NCBI GenBank assembly: GCA_018333605.1
Contig: JAGXSV010000083.1
Span: 62,001 to 126,000 of the forward strand
Length of the DNA stretch: 64,000 nucleotides
Direction of reading: 5' to 3'
DNA from: Hydrogenophaga sp.
GTDB taxonomy: Bacteria; Pseudomonadota; Gammaproteobacteria; Burkholderiales; Burkholderiaceae_C
The notes beneath the pieces are model-generated. The model saw nothing but the letters and a program-made list of their open reading frames with translations, did not search any database and was not told the DNA's origin. A program made the translations under genes and the position numbers. Below are positions 41,201-50,031 of this stretch, one piece after another; the stretch's first letter is position 1; each line of letters starts with the position of its first letter.

Positions 41201-43054
41201 ATGGGAAAAGACGCACATGCCCAGATCCTCAAGAGCCTGGCACTGCCCTGCCTTTCGCATGTACTGTTGTGCCTGCCCCATCAGTACGTGGACCGCACGC
41301 GAGCCCTCGAATGCATTGCTCATGCACCACTGAACAGGCCTGTGATGCTTCGCGTCCACTTCCGATCGTTTCGGGCACTGGATCGCGAGGGCAACGCCAC
41401 GCGCAATCGCTTTCCCGCATCCATCGAATGGCAGCTCCTTCTTCCGGATAACAGCTCTGTGAGTACCAGGATGTTCGGTATGACCGTGGACCAGGCCGAG
41501 GCCATTGAGGGGAAGGACAGCACGATTGAGACTCAGGTCATTCAGACCAATGGGAGTCGCTATCTCCGGGGCGCTCGACTACAGCGCCTGACCGGGCGCG
41601 TCGATGCTCTATACACGGGAATCCCTGGAAAGGTCTCGGGCGAAGTGATCTCCGCTGTCGTCGAGGATCAGTGGTCCAGTGATCTGGCGATCAGTGAGGC
41701 AGCCGAAGAAGTGATGCGCTCGCATGTCATCAGTGCGTCCCTTGCGGCCCGCTCGCGAAGCCCTGTGGCCCTGCTGCGTGCCATTCACCGGCCCGACACC
41801 GTTGAGCAAGGAGAGCGTGCGCTGGCGTTTGCCAGACAGTGTGCCATCGACGAAGTACGACATGGGGCGCAAGCAGGTATGAGGAACACGTTGGGGCCAG
41901 CCCGCTTCAGCATTGACGAGCCACTGATCGCAGCGGTGGCAAACCAGCCAGAGACCCTCAGTGAATCCCAGCGCAAAGCTTTGAACACCATTCGCAGGGC
42001 GATCAACCAGCAGCAAAGCGCCAGGATCCTGCTCAACGGCGATGTCGGCAGCGGCAAAACGCTAGTTTTCTGTCTGGCCGCCGTCGCAGTGGCGCGTGCC
42101 TCCAAAGGACTTGCCGCCATCTTGGTACCCAACGAAATCGTTGCACGCCAGATCCACGAACTGACCACAGCGCGTTTCGCCGATCTCAAGCCCCAGCTGT
42201 GTACGGCTGAAGCGGGGGAAATAGATCCAGAGGCGCTCCTGTTGGTGGGTACCCAGGCTCTACTGCACCGTACGCTGACGCAGCCATTGAGCATCCTTGT
42301 GATCGACGAGCAACACAAGTTCTCGGTTGACCAGCGCATGCAGCTCGTGGGCGAGAGCACGCATGTAATCGAGGCCAGTGCGACACCGATTCCACGTTCT
42401 CTGGCTTTGGCACTGTTTGACGGCTGGATACAGGCTCGAATCTCCGGCTCGCCGGTGGCCAAGACCATCGATACACACATCCTGCGCGAGAGCGAGCGCA
42501 ACGCGGCCATCGAGCTGGTGCGTCACCACCTCCAGGAAGGGCGACGCTGCATCTTTCTCTACCCCCGGGTCAATGGGAAAGGATCGGTCACTGAGCGAGC
42601 CAAGGCATTGAATGAGCGTTTTCCCAACAGGGTGGCGGTCATCCACGGCAAGCTCAAACCGGCAGAGAAAGAGGCAGCCTTACAGCAGTTCCGTTCGGGT
42701 CAGGCGCCGATCGCCGTCGCATCCACAGCGGTTGAAGTGGGCGTCGATGTACCAGATGTGGGCATGATGGTGATCAGCGAAGCCGAGCGCTTTGGCCTGA
42801 CACAGCTTCACCAGTTGCGCGGCCGTCTCGTTCGTAACGGCGGTCGTGGTGACTTCGTGATGATGACGGCAGAGGCGACAAAGCGGGCAACGCTGGAGCG
42901 GCTGCATGCATTGCGAAAGCACTCGAACGGGTTTGATCTCGCAGAAGCGGACCTGAAGCTGCGCGGCTTTGGCGATGTCTTGGGCGACATGCAAACCGGC
43001 AAGACATTGGGAACCTTCAAACTGACACGTCTGGTCGCTGAAGACTTCCTCTGA
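41201..43054 (+). CDS. RecG-like superfamily 2 helicase
   Basis: 617 aa. A shortened N-terminal wedge/OB part (residues about 1-250, SLALPCLSHVLLCLPHQYVD, VIQTNGSRYLRGARLQRLTG) precedes the helicase: LSESQRKALNTIRRAI, Walker A LNGDVGSGKTLVFCLAAVAV, DEQH box LVIDEQHKFSVDQRMQL, EASATPIPRSLALAL, IAVASTAVEVGVDVPDVGMM, QLHQLRGRLVRNGGRGDFV, and the RecG-type end FGDVLGDMQTGKTLGTFKL. Motifs Ia-VI and the TRG-like region agree with RecG, which remodels forks and Holliday junctions. It is shorter than E. coli RecG (693 aa). Confidence 0.9.
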   Translation: MGKDAHAQILKSLALPCLSHVLLCLPHQYVDRTRALECIAHAPLNRPVMLRVHFRSFRALDREGNATRNRFPASIEWQLLLPDNSSVSTRMFGMTVDQAEAIEGKDSTIETQVIQTNGSRYLRGARLQRLTGRVDALYTGIPGKVSGEVISAVVEDQWSSDLAISEAAEEVMRSHVISASLAARSRSPVALLRAIHRPDTVEQGERALAFARQCAIDEVRHGAQAGMRNTLGPARFSIDEPLIAAVANQPETLSESQRKALNTIRRAINQQQSARILLNGDVGSGKTLVFCLAAVAVARASKGLAAILVPNEIVARQIHELTTARFADLKPQLCTAEAGEIDPEALLLVGTQALLHRTLTQPLSILVIDEQHKFSVDQRMQLVGESTHVIEASATPIPRSLALALFDGWIQARISGSPVAKTIDTHILRESERNAAIELVRHHLQEGRRCIFLYPRVNGKGSVTERAKALNERFPNRVAVIHGKLKPAEKEAALQQFRSGQAPIAVASTAVEVGVDVPDVGMMVISEAERFGLTQLHQLRGRLVRNGGRGDFVMMTAEATKRATLERLHALRKHSNGFDLAEADLKLRGFGDVLGDMQTGKTLGTFKLTRLVAEDFL

Positions 43055-43148
43055 CTGTTAAGCCATCATCCCATTCCGCAATGGCGGTTTGTAAGGACAG
43101 GTTCGATTGTATCGCGCTGGTGGCGCTTGTACAGCGCAGGAATGCCGC

Positions 43149-43182
43149 AGACCCAGCCCATGCGTTCGCATGAGCTGGGTCT
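43149..43182. repeat. long hairpin between the RecG-like gene and the next gene
   Basis: AGACCCAGC at 43149-43157 pairs with GCTGGGTCT at 43174-43182, and inside CATGCG pairs with CGCATG. This is a nearly perfect 15-bp stem. No T-run follows on either strand, so it is not a canonical intrinsic terminator. It lies in the 136-bp convergent gap. Confidence 0.7.
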
Positions 43183-43190
43183 CTGGAGGG

Positions 43191-43421
43191 TTACGCGGCC
43201 AGCTTGAGCAGTGCATCGATCTTGTCGATGATCTGCGTCGGCTGAGTGGCTGCCAGGTCAGGGTTCGTTTGCGCACCCGATCCGCCCTTGGAGGCAGACC
43301 AGAAGCACATCCCCTCCCCCGTCTTCAACCGAGAAACGGTGAAGCCACGGTAGAGGAAGCGCACGGGGATGCCGTGCCGAAGATCGTTCCTGGTGGTGAT
43401 TTCAATGGTCGGCTTGAACAT
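43191..43421 (-). CDS. hypothetical protein (76 aa) under structured leader A
   Basis: From ATG 43421 (MFKPTIEITTRNDLRHGIPV), with AGGAG nine bases upstream. The product is beta-rich (RFLYRGFTVSRLKTGEGMCF, WSASKGGSGAQTN) with a helical end. It resembles small DNA-mimic or regulator-like plasmid proteins in size only. It is the last gene of the leftward anti-restriction-like block, with its own hairpin leader. Confidence 0.6.
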   Translation of the reverse strand: MFKPTIEITTRNDLRHGIPVRFLYRGFTVSRLKTGEGMCFWSASKGGSGAQTNPDLAATQPTQIIDKIDALLKLAA

Positions 43422-43468
43422 AGTCTGCATCTCCTGGTTTCCGCAACTGCGGTGTTTACAAGGCGATG
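43422..43468 (-). promoter_or_regulatory. structured leader A (RBS-pairing hairpin)
   Basis: In RNA sense: arm CATCGCCT (43468-43461) can pair with AGGAGATG (43435-43428), seven of eight bases, hiding the ribosome-binding site. Between them lies AAACA and the mini-hairpin CCGC-AGTT-GCGG (43452-43441). Upstream hairpin-capable sequence extends to about 43540 (AGCTCGCT/AGCGGGCT). Confidence 0.65.
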
Positions 43469-43538
43469 TATTGGCTTTCTGCTGCACTGGAGTCAACGCA
43501 GTAGGAAGCCCGCTCCGTAAAGCGAGCTGGGGCTGGGC

Positions 43539-44024
43539 TCATCTGGAAGCCCGTCGAAACTCCCAAGGCGGTACCGCCTCGTGGTCACTCCAAACGCCCC
43601 TCTTTTCGTTCTTGGCCTGTTGCTGCAACTGGTACAGCGACTTGTCGGTGACATACCGGTCATAGACCCAAGCCATGCCGGCTGAGACCATGTGGCTTTG
43701 TGCGTCTACGCCATCGCAGCGAACCCGCGCAAGCTTTCGGCCAAAGCGATCTTCGCCCTCAACATCGAGCGACGCGAACTTGCCAAAGCAAATCCGCGCC
43801 AACTCCTGCCTGGACTTGTTGCCAAAGGCCTGCTTGGACTCAGGTGCGTCAATCTGGGACAGTCGCACCCTCACCTGTTGACGCTGCGGCGTAAGTAGCT
43901 TGAGCGTGTCTCCATCGCTGATTCCAACGACCTTGCCTGTCAACTCCCCGGCCATGAGACCAGAGGCGAAGAGCAGGCAGAGGAGCGTCAATAGCGACTT
44001 GTCTTTGAGAATGGGTTTACGCAT
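43539..44024 (-). CDS. secreted staphylococcal-nuclease-like (thermonuclease) protein
   Basis: 161 aa from ATG 44024. Signal peptide (SLLTLLCLLFASGLMAGELT). The SNase fold shows GKVVGISDGDTLKLLTPQRQ, VRLSQIDAPESKQAFGNKSR (Arg/Asp/Glu catalytic set), DVEGEDRFGRKLARV, and MVSAGMAWVYDRYVTDKSLY. It would be a Ca-dependent periplasmic DNA/RNA nuclease. It forms an operon with the two preceding small genes (4-bp gap). Confidence 0.9.
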   Translation of the reverse strand: MRKPILKDKSLLTLLCLLFASGLMAGELTGKVVGISDGDTLKLLTPQRQQVRVRLSQIDAPESKQAFGNKSRQELARICFGKFASLDVEGEDRFGRKLARVRCDGVDAQSHMVSAGMAWVYDRYVTDKSLYQLQQQAKNEKRGVWSDHEAVPPWEFRRASR

Positions 44025-44028
44025 GTCG

Positions 44029-44325
44029 TCAGGCAGCAAGAGCCAGTTGTTGCTTCGGAAGAAAGTCGGGCGCGACCTGCGGTTCAGTGCAGCCTATCAG
44101 CCGTTTGGTCCAGTTGCGCAAACGGGTGATGGTGCCCTGGTCCTCAAGATCGCGAACGTAGAACAAGAGGTCCTCTTCCAGCGACTCCATGCGCCGGTAA
44201 GCATGCACCTTCTTGGCGAGGTTGATCATGCTCTGGCGTCTGGCCCCTCCGGCCCGGACGTTGATCATGATGTTGCTGCAGAGGTTCTCTCGAAACGCTA
44301 CAGCACTGAGTCGTGCCTTTCTCAT
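44029..44325 (-). CDS. hypothetical protein (98 aa)
   Basis: From ATG 44325, overlapping the previous stop (ATGA). Basic N-terminus (MRKARLSAVAFRENLCSNIM) and helical segments (SLEEDLLFYVRDLEDQGTIT, RLRNWTKRLIGCTEPQ). Cytosolic; no family recognised. The 4-bp overlap indicates coupling to the 44690 gene. Confidence 0.6.
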   Translation of the reverse strand: MRKARLSAVAFRENLCSNIMINVRAGGARRQSMINLAKKVHAYRRMESLEEDLLFYVRDLEDQGTITRLRNWTKRLIGCTEPQVAPDFLPKQQLALAA

Positions 44326-44690
44326 GACAGCGACTCCGCCGGGGTACGCAACCCCAACTCGGCGATGGCATCCCTGTCCCAGCGGCGCAATACCCCTTTT
44401 GGATCTGCTTCGACCGCATGCGCCCAGCGACACGCAGCAGCCGATGATGCATCGTAGGCAATCTCCACCTCTCGGTAGACGCCAAACTCGTGCGGATTGC
44501 TGCAGATGCGAAGCCCTGCAAGGACATCCTCACACTCGGCGGGAACAGGATAGTGCCGGAGAATTTGGCGCCTGTATGCCGCGGTTTCACGCCGTGACCG
44601 GGTGGAATATTCATCGTCGCCGACCTGAGCGCACTGCTCTTCAGAAGGCGCCGGCCCGATCGACAGATAGTCAAGATTGAGTTTCAGCAT
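44322..44690 (-). CDS. hypothetical protein (122 aa) under structured leader B
   Basis: From ATG 44690 (MLKLNLDYLSIGPAPSEEQC). Acidic/helical (RRETAAYRRQILRHYPVPAE, CEDVLAGLRICSNPHEFGVY, EVEIAYDASSAAACRWAHAV). First gene of a three-gene unit with the 98-aa protein and the nuclease. Translation start is controlled by leader B. Function unknown. Confidence 0.65.
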   Translation of the reverse strand: MLKLNLDYLSIGPAPSEEQCAQVGDDEYSTRSRRETAAYRRQILRHYPVPAECEDVLAGLRICSNPHEFGVYREVEIAYDASSAAACRWAHAVEADPKGVLRRWDRDAIAELGLRTPAESLS

Positions 44691-44779
44691 GTGACTCCTT
44701 TTCCGCAGTTGCGGTGTTGATAAGGAGTCGGTCACACAAAGTGACTTTTGACTGGGGGCGAAGGGCCCACACTCAAAAG
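44691..44779 (-). promoter_or_regulatory. structured leader B (RBS-pairing hairpin)
   Basis: RNA-sense order: P1 CTTTTGA/TCAAAAG (44779-44745) with inner GGGC/GCCC, P2 GTCAC/GTGAC (44745-44731), then P3, where GACTCCTT (44729-44722) pairs perfectly with AAGGAGTC (44700-44693). The latter contains the ribosome-binding site. Inside P3: CAACA and mini-hairpin CCGC-AACT-GCGG. Confidence 0.75.
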
Positions 44780-44854
44780 CTTCCTGTGGTGATTCTGGGT
44801 ATCCGTCACAACCAGAGCAACATGGAATGCTGCATTCAAACCGCCTTGATTTGG

Positions 44855-44894
44855 AAAAATGCTGGTCCTCCGCCCGATTCGGGACGGAGGACCA
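44855..44894 (-). terminator. Rho-independent terminator of the 1657-aa gene
   Basis: Minus strand: TGGTCCTCCG pairs with CGGAGGACCA, followed by GC and a T-run (44859-44855). It separates the large methylase/helicase gene from the leader B unit. Confidence 0.9.
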
Positions 44895-44898
44895 AGCT

Positions 44899-47800
44899 TC
44901 AATCGGCCATTGCCAGTGCGCTCACGTCATCTGCATTGATCTCCAGCATGCTGTCGATCTCAGCCTGACGCTCAAGCAACAACTGCAGCTTCTTCTCGTA
45001 CACAAAGGGGCAATCCGCCCGCTGTCGTTCAAGCAGCCGCCCCTGCAGTTCCAGCAGCCGCGCTTCCGTCTTTTGAGCCTGATGGGCGATCTCCTCTGCA
45101 AACCACGAAGGCTTGAAGTACTCGATCAGATCCTGCCGATTTCTCGGCAGGGCCCTAAGCCGCATGGTGAAGGCCTCACTCTGTAGCCGGACTTGTTCGA
45201 CAGGACCAGCGTTCCACACTTCCTCGATTTCGATGACCACATTGCCCAATTGAAGGAGGACATGTGGCTCATGAGAACTTCGCCGGTCTCTGTAGTCCTT
45301 GAGGAACTTGCGAATTTTCTGCCCTCGTTTGAGAACAGCTTCTGCGCAATTTTCAAAGTCTGCGAATCGATTCCCGTCAACCTCGAACCCACGCCCATCG
45401 ACCCTGGCACGCTCACCCAAGGATCGGACGTTCTGAAGATGATCTCGCGCTGATGCGATGCCCATCTCCAGGTAGCTGACTTCGCGTCGGTTCTTGTACT
45501 GCTCATTGTCGTGCACCGACTTGAGCGCCTGCAGTCTTGCGACCTCGGCGTCCACGCCTGCCTTTTCGATCACCATGGGATTCCCGCTGGCCAGCGCCTT
45601 GACCTCGGCAAACGACAGTGCTTGCATGGAGACATCCTCCACTGTGCGCACACTACCGTTGTTCTCCATCACTTGCGCAATGAAATTTGCCTTGCGCTCC
45701 AGCCCCTGCCACATGTAGACGTCGAAAGTGGCCTCGGTCGCGTACCGGTAGATCCACACCTCTTCGTTCATGTTGCCTTGCCGGATGATGCGTCCGTCGC
45801 GTTGTTCTACGTCTCGCGGCCTCCAGGGTGCATCCAGATCATGCTTGGCGACCAGACGGTCCTGCACATTCGTTCCGAACCCCATCAGCTCCGTTGACCC
45901 GATCAGGACCCGCTTCTTTCCCGCCCGCACCATGCGATGCAATTGGGCTTTCTGCTTGTCCGTCTTGAAGTCCTGTGCGAACGCGATTTCTTCTGCAGGT
46001 ACACCCTTGGCGATCAGTGCCGCCTTGATGTGCTCATAGACCGAGAAGCTGTTGCCAGGCACACTCAAGTCACAGAACACCAGCTGCGTCAGACGTTCCT
46101 GAATGCTCTTCTCCCAGTGCCAGTAGACACGCTCGATGCATGCCTCGACCTTGGTACCCGGCTCTGGCACCAGCGTGGGGTTCACACATCGCATATCCAG
46201 CGCAGCCTTGCGGCCATCGTTGGTGATGCACAGCATGTTGTCCACTTCCGGTTTGACTTCACCCGTGCGGACCCGCTCGGCTCTTTCTACCAGCGACTGC
46301 ACGAAGCGACGCTGTCCTTCTGTCGGTGGCACGGTGACCACCGTGTGGCTTCCCCCCACCAGCTTGGGCTCGGGAAGGTTCAGTTGCTTCTTGGTCCGGA
46401 TCTCTGCGACTTCGCGGAAGATCAGCATCAGCTCGGGCACGTTCACAAAGCTTGCAAAGCGGGTGTGCAGTCGGTAGCCAGAGCCCTCGGGCTTGACTTC
46501 CACACACGTCACCTCACGCGCAAAGTTCGCCGCCCAGGCGTCAAAGCTGTCGATGTGCAGTTCGCGCAGTCTTTCCTCCTGGAGGTAGGTCTGCATGATG
46601 AACATCTCGCCGATCGTGTTGGAGATCGGCGTCGCCGTCGCAAAGCACAGGCCGTAGCCGTCATTGCTCCTCTTCTCGAAGATCACCCGGGACTTCAGGT
46701 AAAGGTCCAGCGCCCGCGATGAGCAGCTGCTGGAAATGCCCGGGATGCGCTTCTTCTTCGTGAAGAAAAAGAGGTTCTTGAACAGATCGGCTTCGTCGAC
46801 CAGCACGGTGTCGATGCCCAGCTGCTCGAACCCGAGAACCCCCGAGTCCTTCTCATTGCTGACCAGGCTCTCCAGCTTGGTTTCGACCATCTTCGCTGCC
46901 CGTGACGCTTCCCGCACCACGTTCTGATCAGTGACACCCATGACCGCTTCGCGTGCCTTGAGCTTCTGCTCGCTGATGAACTCCCTGACCACCGCTTCGC
47001 TCAGGCCGATGCGCCCAAAGGTCGCGTGCGTGACGATCACGCAGTCCCAGTCGTTCGTTGAGATGCGCATCAGCAACTCACGCCTTGCATCGCCCACCAG
47101 GTCGTCCTTGCTTGCAGCCAGGACCTTCGCGCGAGGGAACGCACGCAGGTACTCTCCAGCGAACGCCTCGAGCATGTGATTGGGCACAACCAGGATCGGC
47201 TTGTTGGCCACCCCCAGTCGCTTGAGCTCTTGCGCCACACAGATCTGGATCAGCGTCTTACCTCCTCCGACCGCCAGTGCGTACAGCGTGTTGCCGCTGA
47301 CGATACCTCGCCAGATCGAGTCCTTCTGTGCATCGCGCAGCGTGATCGCCGCACTCAACCCAGGGATGACCAGGTGGCTACCGTCATAGCTTCGGTTGAC
47401 ATGCCCGTTGTAGAGCATGTTGTATTTCTCCTGCAGCGCCGCGGACCTGTCCTTGTCGGACATCAGCCAGTCAACGAACGACTTCTCGATGGTGCGTGCC
47501 TTGTCTTGCGCGGCCAGCGATTCGTCCTTGTTGATCACGCGCCGTTCTTTTCCGTCTACTTCTATCGTGTCGTACACCTCCGGTGTTTGTTGGTTGAGCA
47601 AGTTCCCCAGGATGTCCCAGAAGTTCTTGCGAGATGTCCCCCACGTGGTGGTGAAGGTTTCGTGCTTTGGGTGACGGAAGCTGATCACCCATGAGGCGGT
47701 TTCGACCACTTGCGTGACCTCTACCGAGTAGTAGGAGAAGTTCGAATGCTCGCCCGAGAACCGACGTCCGATCTTGAACGTCTCTTCGAGCCACTGGCGC

Positions 47801-49872
47801 ACGTGCTCCTCTCCGATCCAGGGAACGCCCAGCTTGATGCCGACCTGCTCCAATGGAATGGCGGGAGGCACCACTGCCTTGAGCGCTGCCACGTTTCTTT
47901 GGAACGACGAGTCCCCCTTGACCGCGGCTTCGGCGATTCGGAGCTTTTCCCTCACGGGTCCACTTAGGTACTCCATCGAATCGACCCACTTGCCGCTTCG
48001 CGGATCCTGGTAGATCCGTTCACTGGCCAGCAGCCGCTCGACCACCTCCTCTTCAGGCACACCCATCGCGCCGGCCATCCACGCTGTGTCCATCCGCCCG
48101 AAGCGGTTGTAGGACAGCGCAATCGCGTCTTCGATGGTGTCCGCGCTCTCCTTGAGCACAGCGTTGGACACGGTGCTTTCCTGGAAGATGTCAGCCTTCA
48201 GAGCAGCTTCCTGCTCGTCGTCCCAGATCTCCAGGGACCACAACAGCGGCGCGTGGCTGTCGTTGCGGTACAAGCGCCGGTTTCCAGCGTCCAGGAGAAA
48301 GCCATGCTGCTTGACGAAGGCATCGTAGAGCCGATTGAGCTCAGCGCGATACTGCTGGGCTGCGTTGCTCTTGACCGAATCGGCCTCCAGCAGCTGCAGC
48401 ACGCAGTCCCTGATGCGTGTCATTCCCTCGATCCGTCGCAGCTGATGGGCTGGATAGTTCTCGGTGTCGGACACGCCGTTTCTGCCATCGATAAGCATCA
48501 GGCGCCCCTCTTCGTCGAAGAAGAACCCGTGGGCTACGTAGCTCTTGAGCCCCTTGGGGTCTGCTACCCGTTGCACAGGACCATCGCTGACGTTGATGGT
48601 GCTATCGAAGGTCCCCTGAATGCATGCTTCCTCGCTGAGCGCCATCAGTCGCTTTTGCCAGTCATCGTGCGCTTCGACGCCCAGCCGCGTGCCCCAGCGA
48701 TTGCTCGCGAGGCTGTACTTGCCGAGAACCCAATGGGGGTTCTTCACGAAAAGGGCGTTGACCTTCGAGGACTCAACCCAATACGTGTAGTTGGCGGTGC
48801 AGTATTCCCTTGCGGGGTTGGCCTTGTTGGGCAGTTCAAAGTTGTTGTCCCAGGGACCAACCTCGACTGACTTGTGTCGCCGCTGCAGGATGAGGACATC
48901 TGCAACAACGTCGGTGCCGCCGAGCCTTGCAAAGGCAGCCGAAGGCAGCCGGATGGCCATCTTCAGCTCCGCGCGTGAGCACAGGTGGGCCAGGAACTCC
49001 CGCGAGCCGTTCTCCAGCGTTGAGCTGGTGGTGATCAGCGCCACAATCCCGCCCGGTCGCACCAGTTCGATGGACTTGATCAGGAAGTAGTTGTGGATGT
49101 TCAGCTTGAGCTTGTCCAGGCGGGCGTCGCTCACCCGGTAGTTGCCGAATGGTGCGTTGCCGATCACCAGATCAAAGCGGCCGTTTTCACGGCTGCCCAG
49201 ATCCTGCAGCCCAATGGGCATGACGGTGGTCTGCCGGTCTGCATAGAGCTCGTCTGCCAGCGCTGCCGTGATGGGATCAGGGTCGATCATCACCACTCGG
49301 CTGTCCTGCCGCAAATCCTCGGGCATGGCACCAATAAAGTTGCCCGTTCCGCAGGAAGGATCCAGCAATCGGCCTCCTTTGAATCCCATGCGTTGGACGA
49401 TTCTCCAAATGGCCCGCACCACGGATGGTTCCGTGTAGTAGGCCGAAAGCACCGATTCCAATGCACCGTCGTACTCTGCGGTCGTGAGCAATTCCCGAAG
49501 GCGCTGCTGTTCTTGCGGGTGCTTGGTGCTGGCTGCAAAGACATCAGAGAGACCGCCCCAGCCGCTGTAGGCGACCATGGCACGCTTCTCTTCATCTGTG
49601 GCGACCATACGGCCCTCTGCACGCATGGTGCGAAGGGTTTCGATGGCCCTGATGTTTGCTGCGATCTTGGAGCTTTCGGTGCTCAGGTGCGCCAGCATTT
49701 CATCCCGGAGGACGAAGAGATCGCGCGCTGGCTTGCGGGGTTTGACCACGCTATCGACGGCCACCTGAATCTCACTCTTGCATGCCGGTGCCTCCTGGAC
49801 GGGCCTTTCGAGAACTTCGAAGTCCAGAAAGTCGAACAAGGACGTTTGGCGTTCATCAATTTTTCGTTTCAT
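44899..49872 (-). CDS. N12-class DNA methylase/SNF2-like helicase fusion (DarB-like, candidate anti-restriction)
   Basis: 1657 aa. N-terminal VAYSGWGGLSDVF, then an N6-adenine methylase core with motif I DPSCGTGNFIG (about residue 175) and motif IV GNAPFGNY (about 237). A middle linker leads to a superfamily 2 helicase: Walker A ALAVGGGKTLIQI (about 870), motif II VLVDEADLFKNLFF (about 1024), TATPISNTIGEMF, MGFGTNVQDRL, and motif VI DVEQRDGRIIRQGN (about 1352), followed by a coiled-coil C-terminus. Related giant proteins (P1 DarB, plasmid COG4646 proteins) protect incoming DNA from type I restriction. It lies directly under leader C. Enzymatic activity is inferred. Confidence 0.85.
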   Translation of the reverse strand: MKRKIDERQTSLFDFLDFEVLERPVQEAPACKSEIQVAVDSVVKPRKPARDLFVLRDEMLAHLSTESSKIAANIRAIETLRTMRAEGRMVATDEEKRAMVAYSGWGGLSDVFAASTKHPQEQQRLRELLTTAEYDGALESVLSAYYTEPSVVRAIWRIVQRMGFKGGRLLDPSCGTGNFIGAMPEDLRQDSRVVMIDPDPITAALADELYADRQTTVMPIGLQDLGSRENGRFDLVIGNAPFGNYRVSDARLDKLKLNIHNYFLIKSIELVRPGGIVALITTSSTLENGSREFLAHLCSRAELKMAIRLPSAAFARLGGTDVVADVLILQRRHKSVEVGPWDNNFELPNKANPAREYCTANYTYWVESSKVNALFVKNPHWVLGKYSLASNRWGTRLGVEAHDDWQKRLMALSEEACIQGTFDSTINVSDGPVQRVADPKGLKSYVAHGFFFDEEGRLMLIDGRNGVSDTENYPAHQLRRIEGMTRIRDCVLQLLEADSVKSNAAQQYRAELNRLYDAFVKQHGFLLDAGNRRLYRNDSHAPLLWSLEIWDDEQEAALKADIFQESTVSNAVLKESADTIEDAIALSYNRFGRMDTAWMAGAMGVPEEEVVERLLASERIYQDPRSGKWVDSMEYLSGPVREKLRIAEAAVKGDSSFQRNVAALKAVVPPAIPLEQVGIKLGVPWIGEEHVRQWLEETFKIGRRFSGEHSNFSYYSVEVTQVVETASWVISFRHPKHETFTTTWGTSRKNFWDILGNLLNQQTPEVYDTIEVDGKERRVINKDESLAAQDKARTIEKSFVDWLMSDKDRSAALQEKYNMLYNGHVNRSYDGSHLVIPGLSAAITLRDAQKDSIWRGIVSGNTLYALAVGGGKTLIQICVAQELKRLGVANKPILVVPNHMLEAFAGEYLRAFPRAKVLAASKDDLVGDARRELLMRISTNDWDCVIVTHATFGRIGLSEAVVREFISEQKLKAREAVMGVTDQNVVREASRAAKMVETKLESLVSNEKDSGVLGFEQLGIDTVLVDEADLFKNLFFFTKKKRIPGISSSCSSRALDLYLKSRVIFEKRSNDGYGLCFATATPISNTIGEMFIMQTYLQEERLRELHIDSFDAWAANFAREVTCVEVKPEGSGYRLHTRFASFVNVPELMLIFREVAEIRTKKQLNLPEPKLVGGSHTVVTVPPTEGQRRFVQSLVERAERVRTGEVKPEVDNMLCITNDGRKAALDMRCVNPTLVPEPGTKVEACIERVYWHWEKSIQERLTQLVFCDLSVPGNSFSVYEHIKAALIAKGVPAEEIAFAQDFKTDKQKAQLHRMVRAGKKRVLIGSTELMGFGTNVQDRLVAKHDLDAPWRPRDVEQRDGRIIRQGNMNEEVWIYRYATEATFDVYMWQGLERKANFIAQVMENNGSVRTVEDVSMQALSFAEVKALASGNPMVIEKAGVDAEVARLQALKSVHDNEQYKNRREVSYLEMGIASARDHLQNVRSLGERARVDGRGFEVDGNRFADFENCAEAVLKRGQKIRKFLKDYRDRRSSHEPHVLLQLGNVVIEIEEVWNAGPVEQVRLQSEAFTMRLRALPRNRQDLIEYFKPSWFAEEIAHQAQKTEARLLELQGRLLERQRADCPFVYEKKLQLLLERQAEIDSMLEINADDVSALAMAD

Positions 49873-50018
49873 GTCGTTTTCCTTTCCCGATGCCCGGGTG
49901 GTTGTGAAAACGACGGCTCAGAGCCATTCATCAGGGGTCAAGCCCTCATGAATGGGTCCGTGGTGGTGGTGGTGACTGATGGTCACTGAGCACGCACATC
50001 CTCATAAGATGTGCGTGC
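49873..50018 (-). promoter_or_regulatory. structured leader C
   Basis: P1: GCACGCACATC/GATGTGCGTGC, 11 bp (50018-49990). P2: CCATTCAT/ATGAATGG (49955-49924) with inner GGG/CCC. P3: GTCGTTTTC (49914-49906) with GAAAACGAC (49881-49873), 9 bp, ending at the start codon and including the end of the ribosome-binding site. Inside P3: ACAACCA and mini-hairpin CCCG-(5)-CGGG. Confidence 0.75.
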
Positions 50019-50031
50019 CAAGCGACTGCTC

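Noticed and set aside
40975-41232. An 85-aa minus-strand ORF ending just before the RDF-like start, with a single CxxC
   Set aside because: The last 40 residues look protein-like, but no start with an RBS is visible and it runs through the inverted repeat. Not strong enough to annotate.
43149-43182. Hairpin as intrinsic terminator of recG-like or the 43191 gene
   Set aside because: The stem is strong, but neither strand has a T-run after it, so I listed it only as a hairpin.
49093-49989. A 298-aa plus-strand ORF antisense to the start of the 1657-aa gene
   Set aside because: The opposite strand encodes clear methylase motifs. The plus-strand translation is Cys/His/Gly-rich with no recognisable fold.
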